Assembly (NCBI RefSeq): GCF_001039355.2
Contig: NW_019774103.1
Location: forward strand, 124,001 to 188,000
Origin: Lingula anatina
Lineage: Eukaryota > Brachiopoda > Lingulata > Lingulida > Lingulidae
DNA length: 64,000 nucleotides
Direction of reading: 5' to 3'
The first letter of the stretch is position 1. Every line of letters starts with the position of its first letter. Shown here piece by piece: positions 14,851 to 27,476 of the stretch. A model generated the notes under the pieces. It searched no databases, had not been told where the DNA came from, and worked only from the letters and a program-made list of their open reading frames with translations. The position numbers and the translations under genes were made by a program.

Positions 14851-16117
14851 GAGTGAAAGTAACTTTGTCTTTACTTCTAAATAAGTGGAATAAACCAGCC
14901 CTATAATTTAAATGAGATATCAAAGTGTCGAAGCAATGACAATATTTGAAAGCACATTTTCTAAGTGCGTATCTCTCTCAATCTCTCTGTATTATTTCAA
15001 CTTACATTTGCATTTATTCCTATATACCGTGCAGCCTATCTCCAAATGATATCATAGATATATTCTATGATGATGTCACGTACGCACGAGGACAATTAAA
15101 TACAATAATGGTGTATGTCTTTTTATTTGTTTAAGTGCTGATGTCAAGATCAGCTCATCCAGTTGCTGTTTGTATGCAGAATTAATTAAATGTTGTTTTT
15201 TTCTCATTCAGAGGTTTATATTTGGAAAAAAATTAGTTTACTATATTTAAAACATTTGTAAAGAAGATTTATTAAGAAAAGAGAAACATGGAAAAATGGT
15301 TCCTTAAAACGGCATATTTTTCGTGTTAATGCTTGCTGATAAGGACAAAATCTACCTGTCATTATGTTTTTTTTTAAACTGATAATACATGTAAATGCTT
15401 TAAATTTTCATTTCAATTTCTAAATTCTGTTTTTACTTTTAGAATTGTATCAATTGATTTCAAATGCGGTTGCCGCACCATATTCTACTGTCCTAACGGT
15501 TTTTTTAGAAAGCGAAATACCTTTCCAGAATTTGCACTGATTTCTCCTGTATAGCAATTTACCCTGCTAAATCATACTACGATCATTGTCTGCTCGGCCC
15601 TAAATTTATATCGATGATTAAAAACGTTTTCCCATTAGAAAAGAGTGATTTTACATTTGTTTGTTTTCCCCTGCTATCACTGTTCGCTTCCATCATACTC
15701 ACCACGAGGGAAAACACCACAATATTTTCAAATTGCATGATGATTTTAGCCATAAGACCACAAATGCACTCGTTTAATTGGCACGGGATGAAGGATCGAA
15801 TTACACCAATAATTGTTAGCGAAATGTCAAATCCTGAGCGATGATCAATTATTCCATTTCTATCAACAATATAGCCGTCTAGTTAGAAAAAAAAAACACT
15901 GTACAATGCCCAAAGGAAGAATGACACGTAAACAATAATGACATCTATTTTTATTGTCTCAATTAATTTGAAGTGCTTTATAAACGGGATAGCACAACCA
16001 CGAGAACAGCTAATGCAATTACAAGCTTTACCGTGTACATGTAACCTGCATTCTAGTCATGTGATAAAATGACCTATTTTTACTGCCGTATGTATGTCAT
16101 ACTGAGCGTGGTCAGTT

Positions 16118-19100
16118 ATGTCCCTGCCAGTTATTGCCGCAGTCGTCACTGCATTTAGTGCACTGGTGCTGTATTTATGGTCTCGGAGGAAGTCTTCAAC
16201 TGACCCTCCTATTCTCAAAGGTTGGGTTCCTTGGCTTGGCTGTGCTGTTGAATTCGGAAAGGCACCGTTGTGGTTCATCCAAAAAGCGAAGTGCAAGGTA
16301 CAATATTCAATAATCAATACATGTACCGGTATATGAACATTTTGGTCTATTCGTACTATGCACGAGGATGCCGAAATACGAAATGGTTTGACCTATGTTA
16401 ATTTTCTCTCTCTCAGTGATTCCCACCTATTATTTTTCTTTAAATAATATATGTGTATTAAAATATTACAGCTAGGTCCATTGTTCACAATATATGTGAC
16501 AGGAAAGAGACTGACATTTGTAACAGAGCAAGAAGATTTCAAGCACTTTTTCCAGTCCCCAAATGTTGATTTCCAGCAGGCAGTTCAACAACCAGTCAAA
16601 AATACAGGTACACATATATCAGTATTTAACATGTTTAGTGTTAAAAGTCCAAGTATGTATATACTTCAATATTAAAATGATCTCATCATCTGCTTGAACT
16701 TTAAAAGAGAGGTTAATTCTGGTCACTCTGGGGACATACTGAGGTTTAAGTTGCATGTATGACTACAGATATATTTATTATTTTGCAGACTGTCATGATC
16801 AGTTATTTGCACACTCTATTGGTTGACTGTATAAATGACTTTTTGCATCTGTATTTGTTTCTTTTATTTCTCAGCATCCGTCAAGGAGGAATCCTTCTTC
16901 CAATATCACACTAAAATTCATGATACTGTGAAGGGGCGACTGGCACCCTCTAAACTTGGTCTTATCTCCCAGCAACTTTCCAAGGGATTCTTAGAACAAC
17001 TGAATAAGTCAGAGAGATCAGGTGCTCTATGGAAATGTGAATTATATAACTTTCTGTTACATTTATGTGGATAAGTTGTACTAAGTATATTTTACAAATC
17101 GCCTTGCTCATGAAAATAAAGTGTTCAGAGCAGTTTGAATTTTTAGACAATTTTCTTAAAATATGCTACTTTAGTAAAATATATTTTAAATTAACCTTAG
17201 ATCTATGTGTTTTAAGTCTGAGTGATTTTTATCAAATATGTTTGTTTAATAAACTGATGTGTTTTTATATTGTTACTTGGTTTGTGGTTTTGAGGTACTG
17301 TATTTCATAACTAATATGTTAACACATGGTAGCCATATTTTACTAGTGCTGTTTACTTTTACATATGTATTATTTTAGGTCAATCCATAGATTTGAATGA
17401 TTTCATTAGAAATGTAATGTATGCAGCTGTCCTTAACCATTTATTTGGGAAAGGTGTGATGCCAACAGACACAAAGGTAACTTGTACATGTTTACCATGC
17501 CCATAGCCAGGATGGGTTTAGAAATTTGCCCATCAGACATCTGCCTGAACTTAAAGGGATAATAACTCTTCGTTTTGGCCAAAAAATGAATTTTCCTGGA
17601 GTAAACAACAATTTTCCCATACTTACCAATGGTTAATGAATCCATTTTTACAGTCAAAGTTAGTCCCTGGTTTTTTTCTAAAAAGTTTGGTTTTTTGTTA
17701 AAATCTCTTAAGAGATTTTAACAGAGTATAGCCATCAATAGAGGTCACATGTTCTAAAGACAAGCTCAGATATCAGAATAATAGCTTTAACTGCCGTTTT
17801 TGTGGTAAAACAGAATATATTATATTTCTATGAGTTATTCACAATGTTTTTATTGTGAAATATAGATCTCATACGAAGAGTTATTATCCCTTTAAGATCG
17901 CTTTTAAGTTGAAATGAGTGTTTGGTCTTAAATTTCAAATCTAACAAACCTTGAAATGAAAGTTTACTTCATATTGAAAATTCAGACTGGAGCTAAATTG
18001 ACAGTTTATATTTTTTTAGACCCCACTTTATGCAAACCCCATGAGTCTAAGTAGGCCTACATGTAGACAGACTGTAAATGTGTGAAGAACCTTACTGACA
18101 TACGCTGTACTACTTCAGTAAAACCGTAGGCCTTTTTATATGTTTTTTTTCTCAGGAAGGCCTCAGGGAACTGACTGTGAATTTTGTGGAATATGATGAT
18201 GAGTTTGAGTATGGCTCACAGCTCCCAGAGTTGTTCTTAAAGTAAGATGATATTAAAGCTTATTTATTAATCAAATTTGTTTATTTTTTGACATATTTTT
18301 ACAAAAGAGTTTTTGATTTGTGATACCTTGTCAGTCTGTGTAGCTTTTTATGAAAATGTATTTCTTTGTCAAGATTAATATTTTAAAAAATTGTATGAGA
18401 AAAGAATTTTGGATCCCCAGCATATGAATCTAATCTACTTTTATTTAAACTAGGCAGTGGGCCAAGTCCAAGCACTGGTTGCTGAACCTGTTCAGAAACA
18501 TAGTAAAGAAGTTAGATACGGAGCAGAGGTCATCAGGTGAAGATGAAACATTGTTGCAGACTCTTATTGCTTCTGTTGACCGACCCCATGCGCCAAATTA
18601 CGGATTATTGCTTATGTGGGCCTCGCTGGCTAATGCTATTCCTGTAAGTAACTCTACGATTTTGTTTGTGTCATTACATAGACATGCAAGCCTGTTAAGT
18701 CTTTCATTTGTAACTGTTTAAAGTTGAGATTTACTTATTATATGCGTAACAGTTTATCTCACTCATTCTGTACCATCAGTTGTGACATCTGTGGTATATA
18801 TCATCTTAAATAATTTAATATAATTCTGTTATCATATTGTTTTTAATTAAAATTACAGAAATGTTTTATTTAGACAGAGGTTTCATTTCACTTTTGTGGT
18901 ATATTAATATACCAGATATTAGAAATATGAGTTGAAAAGGAAAACAACATTCAATTCCCCTGATATATATTTGACTCATTTTTAAATAATCCATCATGTC
19001 ACTTTATGGACATGTTTGTTGTAGTCATTGCATGAAACCAAAAGTTTTTGATTATATTGAAAATGAACAGTGATACATTGATACCCATTTAGTGCCAGCT

Positions 19101-20165
19101 ATGAAATATTTGTCATGATGTGTGTTTTATTTTTTTAATTCAGATATCATTCTGGACTGTTGCTTTTATACTATCGGAGGAGGGTTGTTTAGAAAAGGCA
19201 AAGAAAGAGATTAAAGAAGCTTTGGGCAGTCCAGGTTCATGTAAGCAAATGAAATATTCTTTGTAAATTTATATATGCAAATGGTAATTATTTGGGCATT
19301 TTGTGTGATGTTTAAAACTCCAATAAACAGTGGAATAAGTTTGAGTGAAATTGGCTATTCACAATGATCTGTCATGAAAAAATTATTTTGCCTCTATACT
19401 TCTTTTGATATGTTATAATCAAATATAAAAGTAATAGATACAAATAATCTGATTTTTTATTGTGTAAATTTAAAAGCATTTTTCTTGATGGCTATTATAC
19501 ACTGATTTTGTAAAATATATAATTCAGTACCCTCAGATGCAGAAATACCTGAAGAGACATTACTTAAGATGCCCTATATCAAGCAGTGTATCATGGAGGC
19601 CATCAGGCTGCGCTCGCCAGGTGTCATTACCCGCAAAGTTGTCAAACCCATTCCTATACGAGTACGTAGGTATTCCATATTAGGTGCCATGTTGATTTTA
19701 GAATGTTTTCAAAAGTAGTTATAGCAATATCTCAACAATTTGAAAAAAAATTATTGAAATTTTAATCTGCAAATTCTGTATGGTGGGTCTAAGTTAAAGG
19801 GATTGCTGTTTTTGTAACTGAAATTATAGATCTTGAAATGATTAAATGTTTTAAATAACTGGTATTATTGAAAATAGATAAAACAGTTTTTCTCTCGTTA
19901 ATATGTATGCAGATTGATGTGAAAAATAGAAAGAAGCTGATATATTTGCAGAATTACATCATCCCTGCTGGAGACCATATAATGCTGTCACCATACTGGG
20001 CTCATAGGAATACACAGTTTTTTCCAGACCCAGAGAGATTTTATCCAGTGAGTTTATGTATAAAAAATATCCTAAGCTGAACAATGAAAGCATTAGCAGT
20101 TGATTTTTTCCCTATTTTTAAACTTTGAAACTTGAAATATTTGTTGTAAGTCTTATTATAAGAAA

Positions 20166-20217
<52 letters not shown>

Positions 20218-21948
20218 TTTGTGATACTTTTAAGTTCTCCAGTTCATGTGCATGATTTATTAAAGCTGTATATTCAACTTGGTTGTTTTCATATTTACAA
20301 TAACCAGGCATATAGGGTTATTTATGTTCTGGATAAAAAATATAAAAACTTTAAATAAATAAGAAGTATTTTACCAGGAACGCTGGGACAAAGCTGATTT
20401 AGAAAAGAATGTGTTTTTGGAAGGGTTTGTAGCATTTGGTGGAGGCAGATATCAATGTCCTGGGAGGTGAGTCCACACTCTGAAGGCAAATGAGAAAATG
20501 TTGAAAATGTTGAGAAAATAGCAAAAATGTTGTATTTTTATAGTCAGAAAGTTTTCATTTATGATAGATCTAGATATTTGATTTACCTGTTGACTGATTC
20601 ATCTGTTCACTCTGACAGACATGAATACAACTGAATTACCTGTTCAGGTGAAGGTGAACAGGTAATTGCCTTAGTCTTGATGACAACAAGAAGTGTGGAA
20701 TATAGTATATGAGATCAGCTGTGGGAGCTGTGACAGAGTATATGTCATAAATGAAAACTTTTTGACTATCAAGAGATCCAATGAAACTACTTTCACATTG
20801 TAATTTTATAGTTTGACTTGATGAATACATAAAGTGCAAAACAATTATATCCAACACAAAATCTTATTCTGCTTTCCAGTGTAATGAAATAATCAAGATC
20901 TTTTTTTTAAATATAAATATGTGGAAAGAGTAGCTTCCAGTAAATAAAGGCAATTAAGACTTTTTTGAGGAGGGGGTTTCCAGGATTTTGGGCAATTTTC
21001 TGTTTTCATCACTGTATTTATTATATCAGGAAGTGCGCTATCTGTGAAAAAGTGATATTTATGCTTATCTCTAAATATGTCTTTATTTTTTAGACAGGCA
21101 TGAAATTATTCATTTGCATGTGTTACTTGTTTATGCCATCTACATTTATATATACATTAGATCTGTGTTTACTAAACTTTTATTTGCTTTTCAGGTGGTT
21201 TGCTTTAATGGAAATCCATATCTTTATTGCTCTGTTATTACACAAGTTTGACATGAAACTCGTCAGCAATGTACCAAACCTGGTATGTAGTATGTCGCGT
21301 TTAGTTTGATGAACCCAAATGAAAAAATTAAGTTTAAACAGAAGAAGTGTTATGAAGACATAAAAAAGACATTCTTGTCTAAGATATCTGTTTTACACCT
21401 GACCTGGCTTGACTGTGCATATTTTACATATATACATAGGTGAAAGTTTTCAGGATTATGCCTGATTTTAGGATTTCAGTCTTTTTTTTTTACATATGGT
21501 TTTAATGTGATGAGAAACTGTGTGCTATGCTTTCAGGGTTTTCATTTTTTGAAAACTTTCACCCATGTATATAGTAGATTCTTATTTGTTAATGAAAAGT
21601 AGAACCTCAGAATGATAAAACAAAGAAGGGAATTTGGGACATATCAAAAGTACACTCATACGAGTAACTTTTATTATTAAACCATAAATTAAAATTAAGA
21701 TTTTGGAATAAGTCAGCTATTTGAAATTTATACAGAAGTACAATAATGCACTTTATTTTTTTGTATTGTTCCACCGTTATCCAGCTACTTTTTATAATTT
21801 TTTTAGCTGGTCTTTTGTTTAACAATTAATACAGTTACAAAACAGGAGTATTGATGGGAAACATTCTTTTTTTTTTCAGAGTCCTCTTCATCTTGTTGGT
21901 ACTCAGCAACCTGTAGGGAAATGCCTTGTAGATTACAAGATGTATTAG
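16118..21948 (+). CDS. CYP39A1: Cytochrome P450, CYP39A1-like (sterol 7-alpha-hydroxylase family)
   Basis: The 12 coding exons are 16118-16297, 16472-16607, 16875-17021, 17379-17476, 18156-18241, 18454-18643, 19144-19240, 19528-19661, 19952-20047, 20378-20466, 21195-21282 and 21880-21948. All have GT-AG borders and the phases join to 469 codons plus stop, the same length as I recall for human CYP39A1. An N-terminal membrane anchor covers about residues 4-21. The helix-K ExxR motif is EAIR at 335-338, and the heme loop FGGGRYQCPG places the axial cysteine at 415. The stretches PNYGLLLMWASLANAIP and SPGVITRKVVKP are near-identical to the vertebrate enzyme. As in that family, the I-helix lacks the usual acid-threonine pair. 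CYP39A1 is an ER-bound oxysterol (24-hydroxycholesterol) 7-alpha-hydroxylase of bile-acid synthesis; the substrate in this animal is unknown. The gene is intact. Intron 4 carries a MITE and intron 9 a (TA)n tract. No convincing poly(A) signal was found close to the stop. Confidence 0.95.
17551..17895 (-). mobile_element. 345-bp MITE, copy 1 (family A)
   Basis: The element lies in intron 4 of the P450 gene. It starts with TTAAAGGGATAATAACTCTT and ends with the inverted repeat of that sequence. Near its middle is a perfect 24-base palindrome centred on CTTAAG. A second copy of exactly the same length lies at 48187-48531 in the opposite orientation (taken here as +). There is no coding capacity. 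Terminal TTAA or TA could be the target duplication; I cannot distinguish these, so the parent transposase family is open. Confidence 0.85.
20170..20215. repeat. (TA)n microsatellite in P450 intron 9
   Basis: About 23 TA units lie between exons 9 and 10 of the CYP39A1-like gene. Confidence 0.95.
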
Positions 21949-22132
21949 TGCTAAAATTTTTGGTGTCAGCTACCAATATATATTTTTTTGTTAATGACAC
22001 TAATGATTAATTTTAGACTATGATTATTGTTTGTGATAGTTGACTTGACTTTTAAATAAGAATTTTTTAAATAAGAATTGGTCTGTGATGTTGTTTGTGA
22101 TGTGCCACCATGCTCAAAACACAGGCACAAGG

Positions 22133-22196
<64 letters not shown>

Positions 22197-23274
22197 AGGA
22201 GATAAATGTTGTTTTAAGCGGTGACGAAACAAGGATTTGAAAAATTGTCAATGGGCATATGGGGCAAAGTCTCCACATTGAACATTAAAAACGAGATATG
22301 CAGTATCACCACAAAAAAATTAAGCACCAAACAAATGATAAATGGACAAATGAGAAAAAGACGAAGAAGCTTGGTATAGATGATATTAAGGATCAGCCAT
22401 TGATATTAAGTCGGGCATACATTTGGGGTAAAAATTTTCTAAATAACGTTTATTTCTGAAGAACGAAAAGGAGGCAATTCGCAATATACGCTCTTCTCGT
22501 GAAAACGCGGTGAAAGATAGGCGGTACTTGGTGATTTAGACTTGATTATTGCATATTCGGCTGTTAAATGTTAGTTTTGACGTATTTAAACGTGCGTACT
22601 CGTTAAGAAAGAGGAAAATTAACGTCAAAATAGGAGCACACTAACTGACGAAGGAGCGTAAAAACTGTCGATCGGACCAACCTGACCGAAACCCCGTGTA
22701 CCCGGTGTCTAATATAGATAGGATATAATTGCCATTGATTTTTAAGGAAAATGTATCGATAATGTGTCTAAATAGCGTTTTATCATGCGATAATTACTGT
22801 CTACATTGCGAAGAGCATTCAAATCAAAGTTTATGATATAATACTCGTGTAACATGGGCTTCTTAGAATGAAATCCTTGTCCTTGTTGATGTTGCATTAT
22901 GCAAAATGTTCAAATATTTACAGGTATCATTTATACCGTCCTGGTGAAATTTTTTTGATTGTCTTATAAATTTTTTGTCATATCTTATGCTTTGTGTTTG
23001 ATATTATTTGTTGCACTGAATATGTTTTTAGCTTTAAAAAATAAAACTGCATCCGTCACAACGAATGTATATGCTAGTACATGTACTATACACTGCAAGA
23101 TTGTTCATCGATGTGGCTAATCTTTCTAAGAAACGCCAAAATACATACGGTACATGTTGTGGTTTGAAACATTAAATGATGATATTGAATCATTTTCATG
23201 TTTTAAGTACTGGTATTACATAGTAGGGTTTCTATTTCACTTTGGGTTCTGTTTCACTCAACATTTCTGCACTC
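21949..23274. other. Intergenic region between convergent genes
   Basis: It holds the presumed 3' UTRs of the P450 (+) and of the unrecognised gene (-). A (TA)n tract of about 27 units occupies 22138-22191. A single AATAAA at about 23039-23044 is over 1 kb beyond the P450 stop and is not convincing. Nothing else is recognised. Confidence 0.6.
22138..22191. repeat. (TA)n microsatellite
   Basis: About 27 TA units lie downstream of the P450 stop codon. Confidence 0.95.
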
Positions 23275-24249
23275 TTAATGTTCCGTCTGAATGTTTCGTC
23301 CTTTTTGTTTAGGTTCCTTGACTGGTGGCAATTGGATTTTTGGATCCTTTGCGTCCAGGTTTCGAGAAGGGACAACCGCTGTTTTGCTTCGGTGTTGATA
23401 TTCTCTTAGTTGCCACAATTTCTTCTCTTCTAACTCTTCTCTGGATTTTTTGTAAGACTCCGCTGACTTTTGTTGTCCTGTTTTCATTATAAGTCGCTGC
23501 GACTTCATACTTTTCACATTTGGCACGGTTTGGTCGGTCCATGACTGAGACAACTGCTGTTTGGTTGCTTTGTGCAAGGGCGGGATACTCTCCAATGGAA
23601 ACTTGACATTACCATCTATGGGCAGTTTATCCAGGTCACCAGTTGATGTAGAACGCAGAAACGGTAGCTTTGTTCTGCCGGGCTCGTTAATGCTCAAGAA
23701 ATGGCGTGGCTCTTCTCCAGACGACACCAATTGTGGGGATTTAGTGTAATGATGCCACTGACTGAGCGGTTTGCTCTCTGTACGTATGTCCAATGCAGAT
23801 GGAGTCTTGTATAAGACTTCCCTGGCATCTGCTCTCTTCAGCAATAGTTTCCCACAGCTAGGATTTTGCATGTGCTGCGTTGGGGAAACATTCAGTAGAT
23901 TACCGGTGCTTTTGGACCGAGATATACCAGTCTGCCTATCTTCGTTGGTTTGGTCGCATGTCTGAATTTTTATGACAGGACAGTTTTTTACGCCAGAGTC
24001 TTCAACTTTGTCGTCATTTTGCTCCTTACTTCCACTATGTGATTTGTTTCGTTGTTCTCCGCCAGCTTTTCTTGGTAGCTCACCATCTCGGGGTTTTGGA
24101 ATGCTTAACTGTTTGCTTCTTTGGGAAACCCTTTCCAGTTTGTGATTGGCTTTCATTTCTTGTGTTTTTTTAATCGTACTTGTATTTAGGTCTTGTGTCT
24201 TTCGAGCTGCAGCAGTACTCGGAATAGCCATGGTATTATCCCGTGGCAT
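23275..24249 (-). CDS. Unrecognised basic, disordered protein (324 aa), single exon
   Basis: This is a 324-codon frame with a true ATG at 24247-24249; a second in-frame Met at residue 7 could also serve. It is by far the longest uninterrupted frame outside the transporter first exon and has no visible intron. The protein is rich in Lys, Arg, Ser, Gln and Pro, with no signal peptide or membrane segment, so it is probably intracellular and largely disordered. A charged stretch at about 265-290 (EELEEKKLWQLREYQ) could form a short coiled coil. The motif RSxSTGxL occurs twice, at 111-118 and 199-206. I do not recognise a family and assign no function. It is convergent with the P450 gene. It could also be the last exon of a longer gene, or a retrocopy. 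Confidence 0.6.
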   Translation of the reverse strand: MPRDNTMAIPSTAAARKTQDLNTSTIKKTQEMKANHKLERVSQRSKQLSIPKPRDGELPRKAGGEQRNKSHSGSKEQNDDKVEDSGVKNCPVIKIQTCDQTNEDRQTGISRSKSTGNLLNVSPTQHMQNPSCGKLLLKRADAREVLYKTPSALDIRTESKPLSQWHHYTKSPQLVSSGEEPRHFLSINEPGRTKLPFLRSTSTGDLDKLPIDGNVKFPLESIPPLHKATKQQLSQSWTDQTVPNVKSMKSQRLIMKTGQQKSAESYKKSREELEEKKLWQLREYQHRSKTAVVPSRNLDAKDPKIQLPPVKEPKQKGRNIQTEH

Positions 24250-25712
24250 TGTCGCGTTTTTCCACTATATTTTGCAATGTTACTGTGATCTTCATTAATA
24301 TAGCAGACCGAAAAAGAAGAATTGCGTGACAGTCTTAATATCATAGCGCATTCTGACGTCTGCCAATGGAGCTCGTGCCTAAATTAGTTCTATTGATTGA
24401 TATCATCGTCTAAGAATCTTCTGGATGGTCGTTAGAAGATTAACAATCAGACTCATACGTAACTAAAGCCATTTCATCATGTTGGCTATTAAATGTAGAT
24501 ATAAAGTTCCAGTGTATCCATAATAATACATTTTATGCTTTTGATATTTTTGGCTGTTTAACCTAGAATTTCAAAGCATATGGATATTTATCTACAACTT
24601 GGCGGCCATTATTGGACATATATCATTACAGTAGGTCTTTCCAATGCAGTATATCGGTAAATGACGGATCAAATAAGCTGCTGATACTCGGGGTGTCCCG
24701 CTGGGCTAAACTCATCAACAGGTGAACTTCATTCCAAATATATTAGTTATTTAACTTTTTATTCTATGTCAACACGTAATTTCATCATTTGTGCATAGTT
24801 TCTGAATGATTCTTGGTGTCTGAGGCCGATTTTGATCTGATAATATATCGAGGGATCGTTCAAAGAAGTAAAATGTTCCCCTGTGTATCACGCCTACTTT
24901 TAGTAGCTCATAAGACAGACTCACTTATTGGTAAGGTGAACTTTGATGGGTCCAAACAAAGAGATTCGGGTTTAAAGAACGCGTTAAGACAAAACAATGG
25001 TACTGTTTCGAATTTCGATATGATTGAATTTGATGTGACGCATTACCTTCTAATCCTTTAATATGCTAAAAAAATATAGGTCACATAAAACACAAAATAT
25101 CTTTCGAATTTCTTACGTTTTAATTATAAAACACAACAATACATACACGAACTTCTGTCATGGGATTACTGCAGGAACAACAACATTTACACCAGACTTT
25201 TGTAATTAAAATTTGGATTAATCATCACATTTCGCTATAACTATCATTTATTACCAGCAGGTCAGGGATTTGTACCTCTGTCAAATATGAATTTTGGTTA
25301 TTCGACAGAATTATTTGATGGTGACAAAATTTGGTTAAAATCGAACTCTTCTTACACAGAACGAAGACATGTAAAACACATTCAGGCACGTGTTCTAGTG
25401 TAACAGTAACATTGAACATTTATATTAGTTTTCGTGTCTAAGGTAGACCTATTTAAATAAAATAGCTCTAACTTTTCTTTGTAAACATAACACCTATCAC
25501 ATGTAAACATTGATTTTCATAACAGACGTTTTCAGCACAAGTCGAGGCACTTGAATGCCTATGCTTAGCAGGTACCTGATAATCTACAGTGTACACCTTA
25601 TACAAACATGTTGTAAGTCCTATAAGGCTTATATACAACTTATGTTCAGCCAAATGCCTGAAACGCAATTGATTGGCGGAGAATGTCATTTTCTTTTTAT
25701 CTAATACAATTA
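24250..25712. other. Intergenic, nothing recognised
   Basis: This is the upstream side of the 324-aa frame and should hold its promoter. There is an 82-codon open frame at 24813-25061 (+) with no recognisable features and no splice support. No repeats stand out. Confidence 0.5.
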
Positions 25713-26568
25713 TACTGAACAAAAATATAAACGCACGAAAGAATATGTAGATTTATTTTCATATATGGAACTAGAGTATACAGCCAAAAATAACAGCATA
25801 TTTTTCTCGACAAATAGACATCACTCTGAGAGCATTAGGGGAAGTTTAAATGCATAGTCCAAGAGTTAGGGCATCAAATACACCATGGGGGTCAACATCC
25901 TGAGTTCACAGACACCATTAAATGTGTGCAGAGCAGTACACCAGCGGCGCATGGACATCACTAAGTTGTCAATAGAGGCCTAAGGGATATTATCCCATTC
26001 CTCCTGGAGTGCTACTCGCAGTTGGCGAACATCCTCGAGAGCTGGAACATGATGGCTGGAAACTCTGATCCAGAACATTCCACAGGTGTTTGTTGGGCGA
26101 CATGGTGCATGAGGGTGGTTCCTAATGCTACCAGTGTCTCTGAAGCGTGTTCCCAGACGGCTGACAGTGGAATGATCCACATTCAGGCATGCTGCAACTT
26201 CTGATACTGACAAGTCAACATTGAGCATGCTGATGGCATGCTCCCTCATGGTTCCAGACATCTGTGGCATGTTGACAAGTGGCAGAAATACACATTTTGG
26301 TGTGTCCTTTTATTGCCTAGACGGTAGAGAGTGTCTGTGTATTGGTCTTGCAGATTGACCTCTACTCCGTCATGCCCCATTAGTCTTATGGGTGTAAAAA
26401 CTGAACCTTTGAGTATACTCACGGGGAGCGGCCAAGTGAAACCAGACCACTATAATTGATCAAAACAAATCCATCAGTTCACAAATAAACCATCAACCTG
26501 GGCATATTTCATGATTATCCATTTCAACTGACCATTTTAGTTTCGTGCGTTTATATTTTTGTTCAGTA
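25713..26568 (-). mobile_element. Non-autonomous Tc1/mariner-type transposon with perfect TIRs
   Basis: The ends are perfect inverted repeats: TACTGAACAAAAATATAAAC and the following eight bases (25713-25740) match the inverse of 26541-26568. TA lies outside each end (25711-25712 and 26569-26570), the dinucleotide duplicated by Tc1/mariner elements. The 856-bp interior keeps an open frame (26270-25980, -) that begins with a transposase-like helix-turn-helix region (SVSEVAACLNVDHSTVSRLG) and jumps to a typical C-terminal piece (LRVALQEEWDNIP). The DDE catalytic core between them is missing, so the copy cannot mobilise itself. Confidence 0.92.
25980..26270 (-). pseudogene. Internally deleted Tc1-like transposase remnant (96 codons)
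   Basis: The N-terminal part (about residues 8-50) has the DNA-binding helix-turn-helix layout of Tc1-family transposases. The C-terminal part (about 70-96) matches the tail that normally follows the last catalytic residue. A full transposase is about 340 aa; roughly 240 residues, including the whole DD[E/D] core, are gone while the frame stays open. It lies inside the TIR-bounded element 25713-26568. Confidence 0.8.
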
Positions 26569-26570
26569 TA

Positions 26571-27476
26571 GTATTTTACCTGCTTTCAAGAAACAACACT
26601 ACTAACGTAAACTATGTCGTTAAGCAAAAACTTGCTTTTCGTGACATGGATAGTATATACATTTGATAAAATTCTTTATTATTAAAGAACTATGGATAGG
26701 AACCAATCTGCAATATTTAACATACAGGAACAACATTTCTATCACTCCACACTCACTCCTTTCAAACTGGTCGTTAAAACTTTGGCAAATTCCTAAAACT
26801 AGCCTCATTCTGGTCATCCGGAATTTATTGCTGTCAGATGGAGTAACTGCCGTTAGTTCCGAGAAGGAGGCATCTAACTAGCGGTCTTACAGTTTGAGCA
26901 CTTGTGCACTTTGTCGGCCCTCTGGTACTCCTTAAATTGTAAGTTACTGTGCAGAGAAAAAAAAGGGCGATCTTTGGTTTTCGACATTTTGGACTCCACT
27001 GGTTTCCTATTGATTCTCGTCTTTGAAAAGGAAATTGTTTAGACATACACAACCAACACGTCATTTGAAAAGAAAGACAATAATCTGCAAAGCATTATGT
27101 ATAATACCGAAGTTTTAATAGGGAAAATTTGAGTCTTTTTGAGGAAGAATTCTTTTTTGTCCATTGGTGTGATTACAAGTAGTGAGTCGCTGGCGCAGAA
27201 CATATGGCTTCTTTTTCACTTACTGGAGGCTTTTCTTTTGCCTCGATCATTGCAAGCAAACGCTGTAATAGAGTATTGTAAATATTTAAAAAAAAATACA
27301 TATCGAAAAAGGTTATCAACCCACGATACAATATGTAATGTTTACTAAAACAGATTGTAATAAAACCCCTTTGAACAAATTATTTAAAAAACGTAAACCT
27401 AATGAAATTTCGCGTGTTAAATCAACACAAAAATATTATGAAATTTTACCATCAATGAAGAATAATTCATATATAC
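26571..27476. other. Region downstream of the extra transporter exons
   Basis: No gene is supported here. Read on the - strand, a strong pyrimidine tract followed by CAG at about 26947-26960 would make a good 3' splice site; joined in phase to the exon ending at 27477 it would give an immediate TAA. Without splicing, the frame of that exon runs on 19 codons to a stop at 27417-27419. Either could end an alternative transcript. This is inference. Confidence 0.35.

Larger units (their letters stand above)
1..16117. other. Gene-free left flank
   Basis: I find no exon series, RNA gene or recognisable protein in this stretch. Open frames are short (mostly 60-110 codons), overlap on both strands and match no family I know. 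It contains an (ATT)n tract, a (CA)n tract, a (TG)n tract and a G15 run, listed separately, set in AT-rich sequence. Some islands are visibly less repetitive (about 1870-2250, 10090-10480 and 14130-14850) and could be regulatory elements; this is inference from texture only. The first gene to the right begins at 16118 on the + strand, so the last kilobase should include its promoter, but I could not pick out a TATA box or initiator with confidence. Confidence 0.6.

Noticed and set aside
19915-19951. Earlier splice acceptor for P450 exon 9
   Set aside because: ATGCAG at about 19913 is possible, but using the acceptor at 19951 aligns exactly with the family (IRNYIIPAGD) and keeps the 469-aa length.
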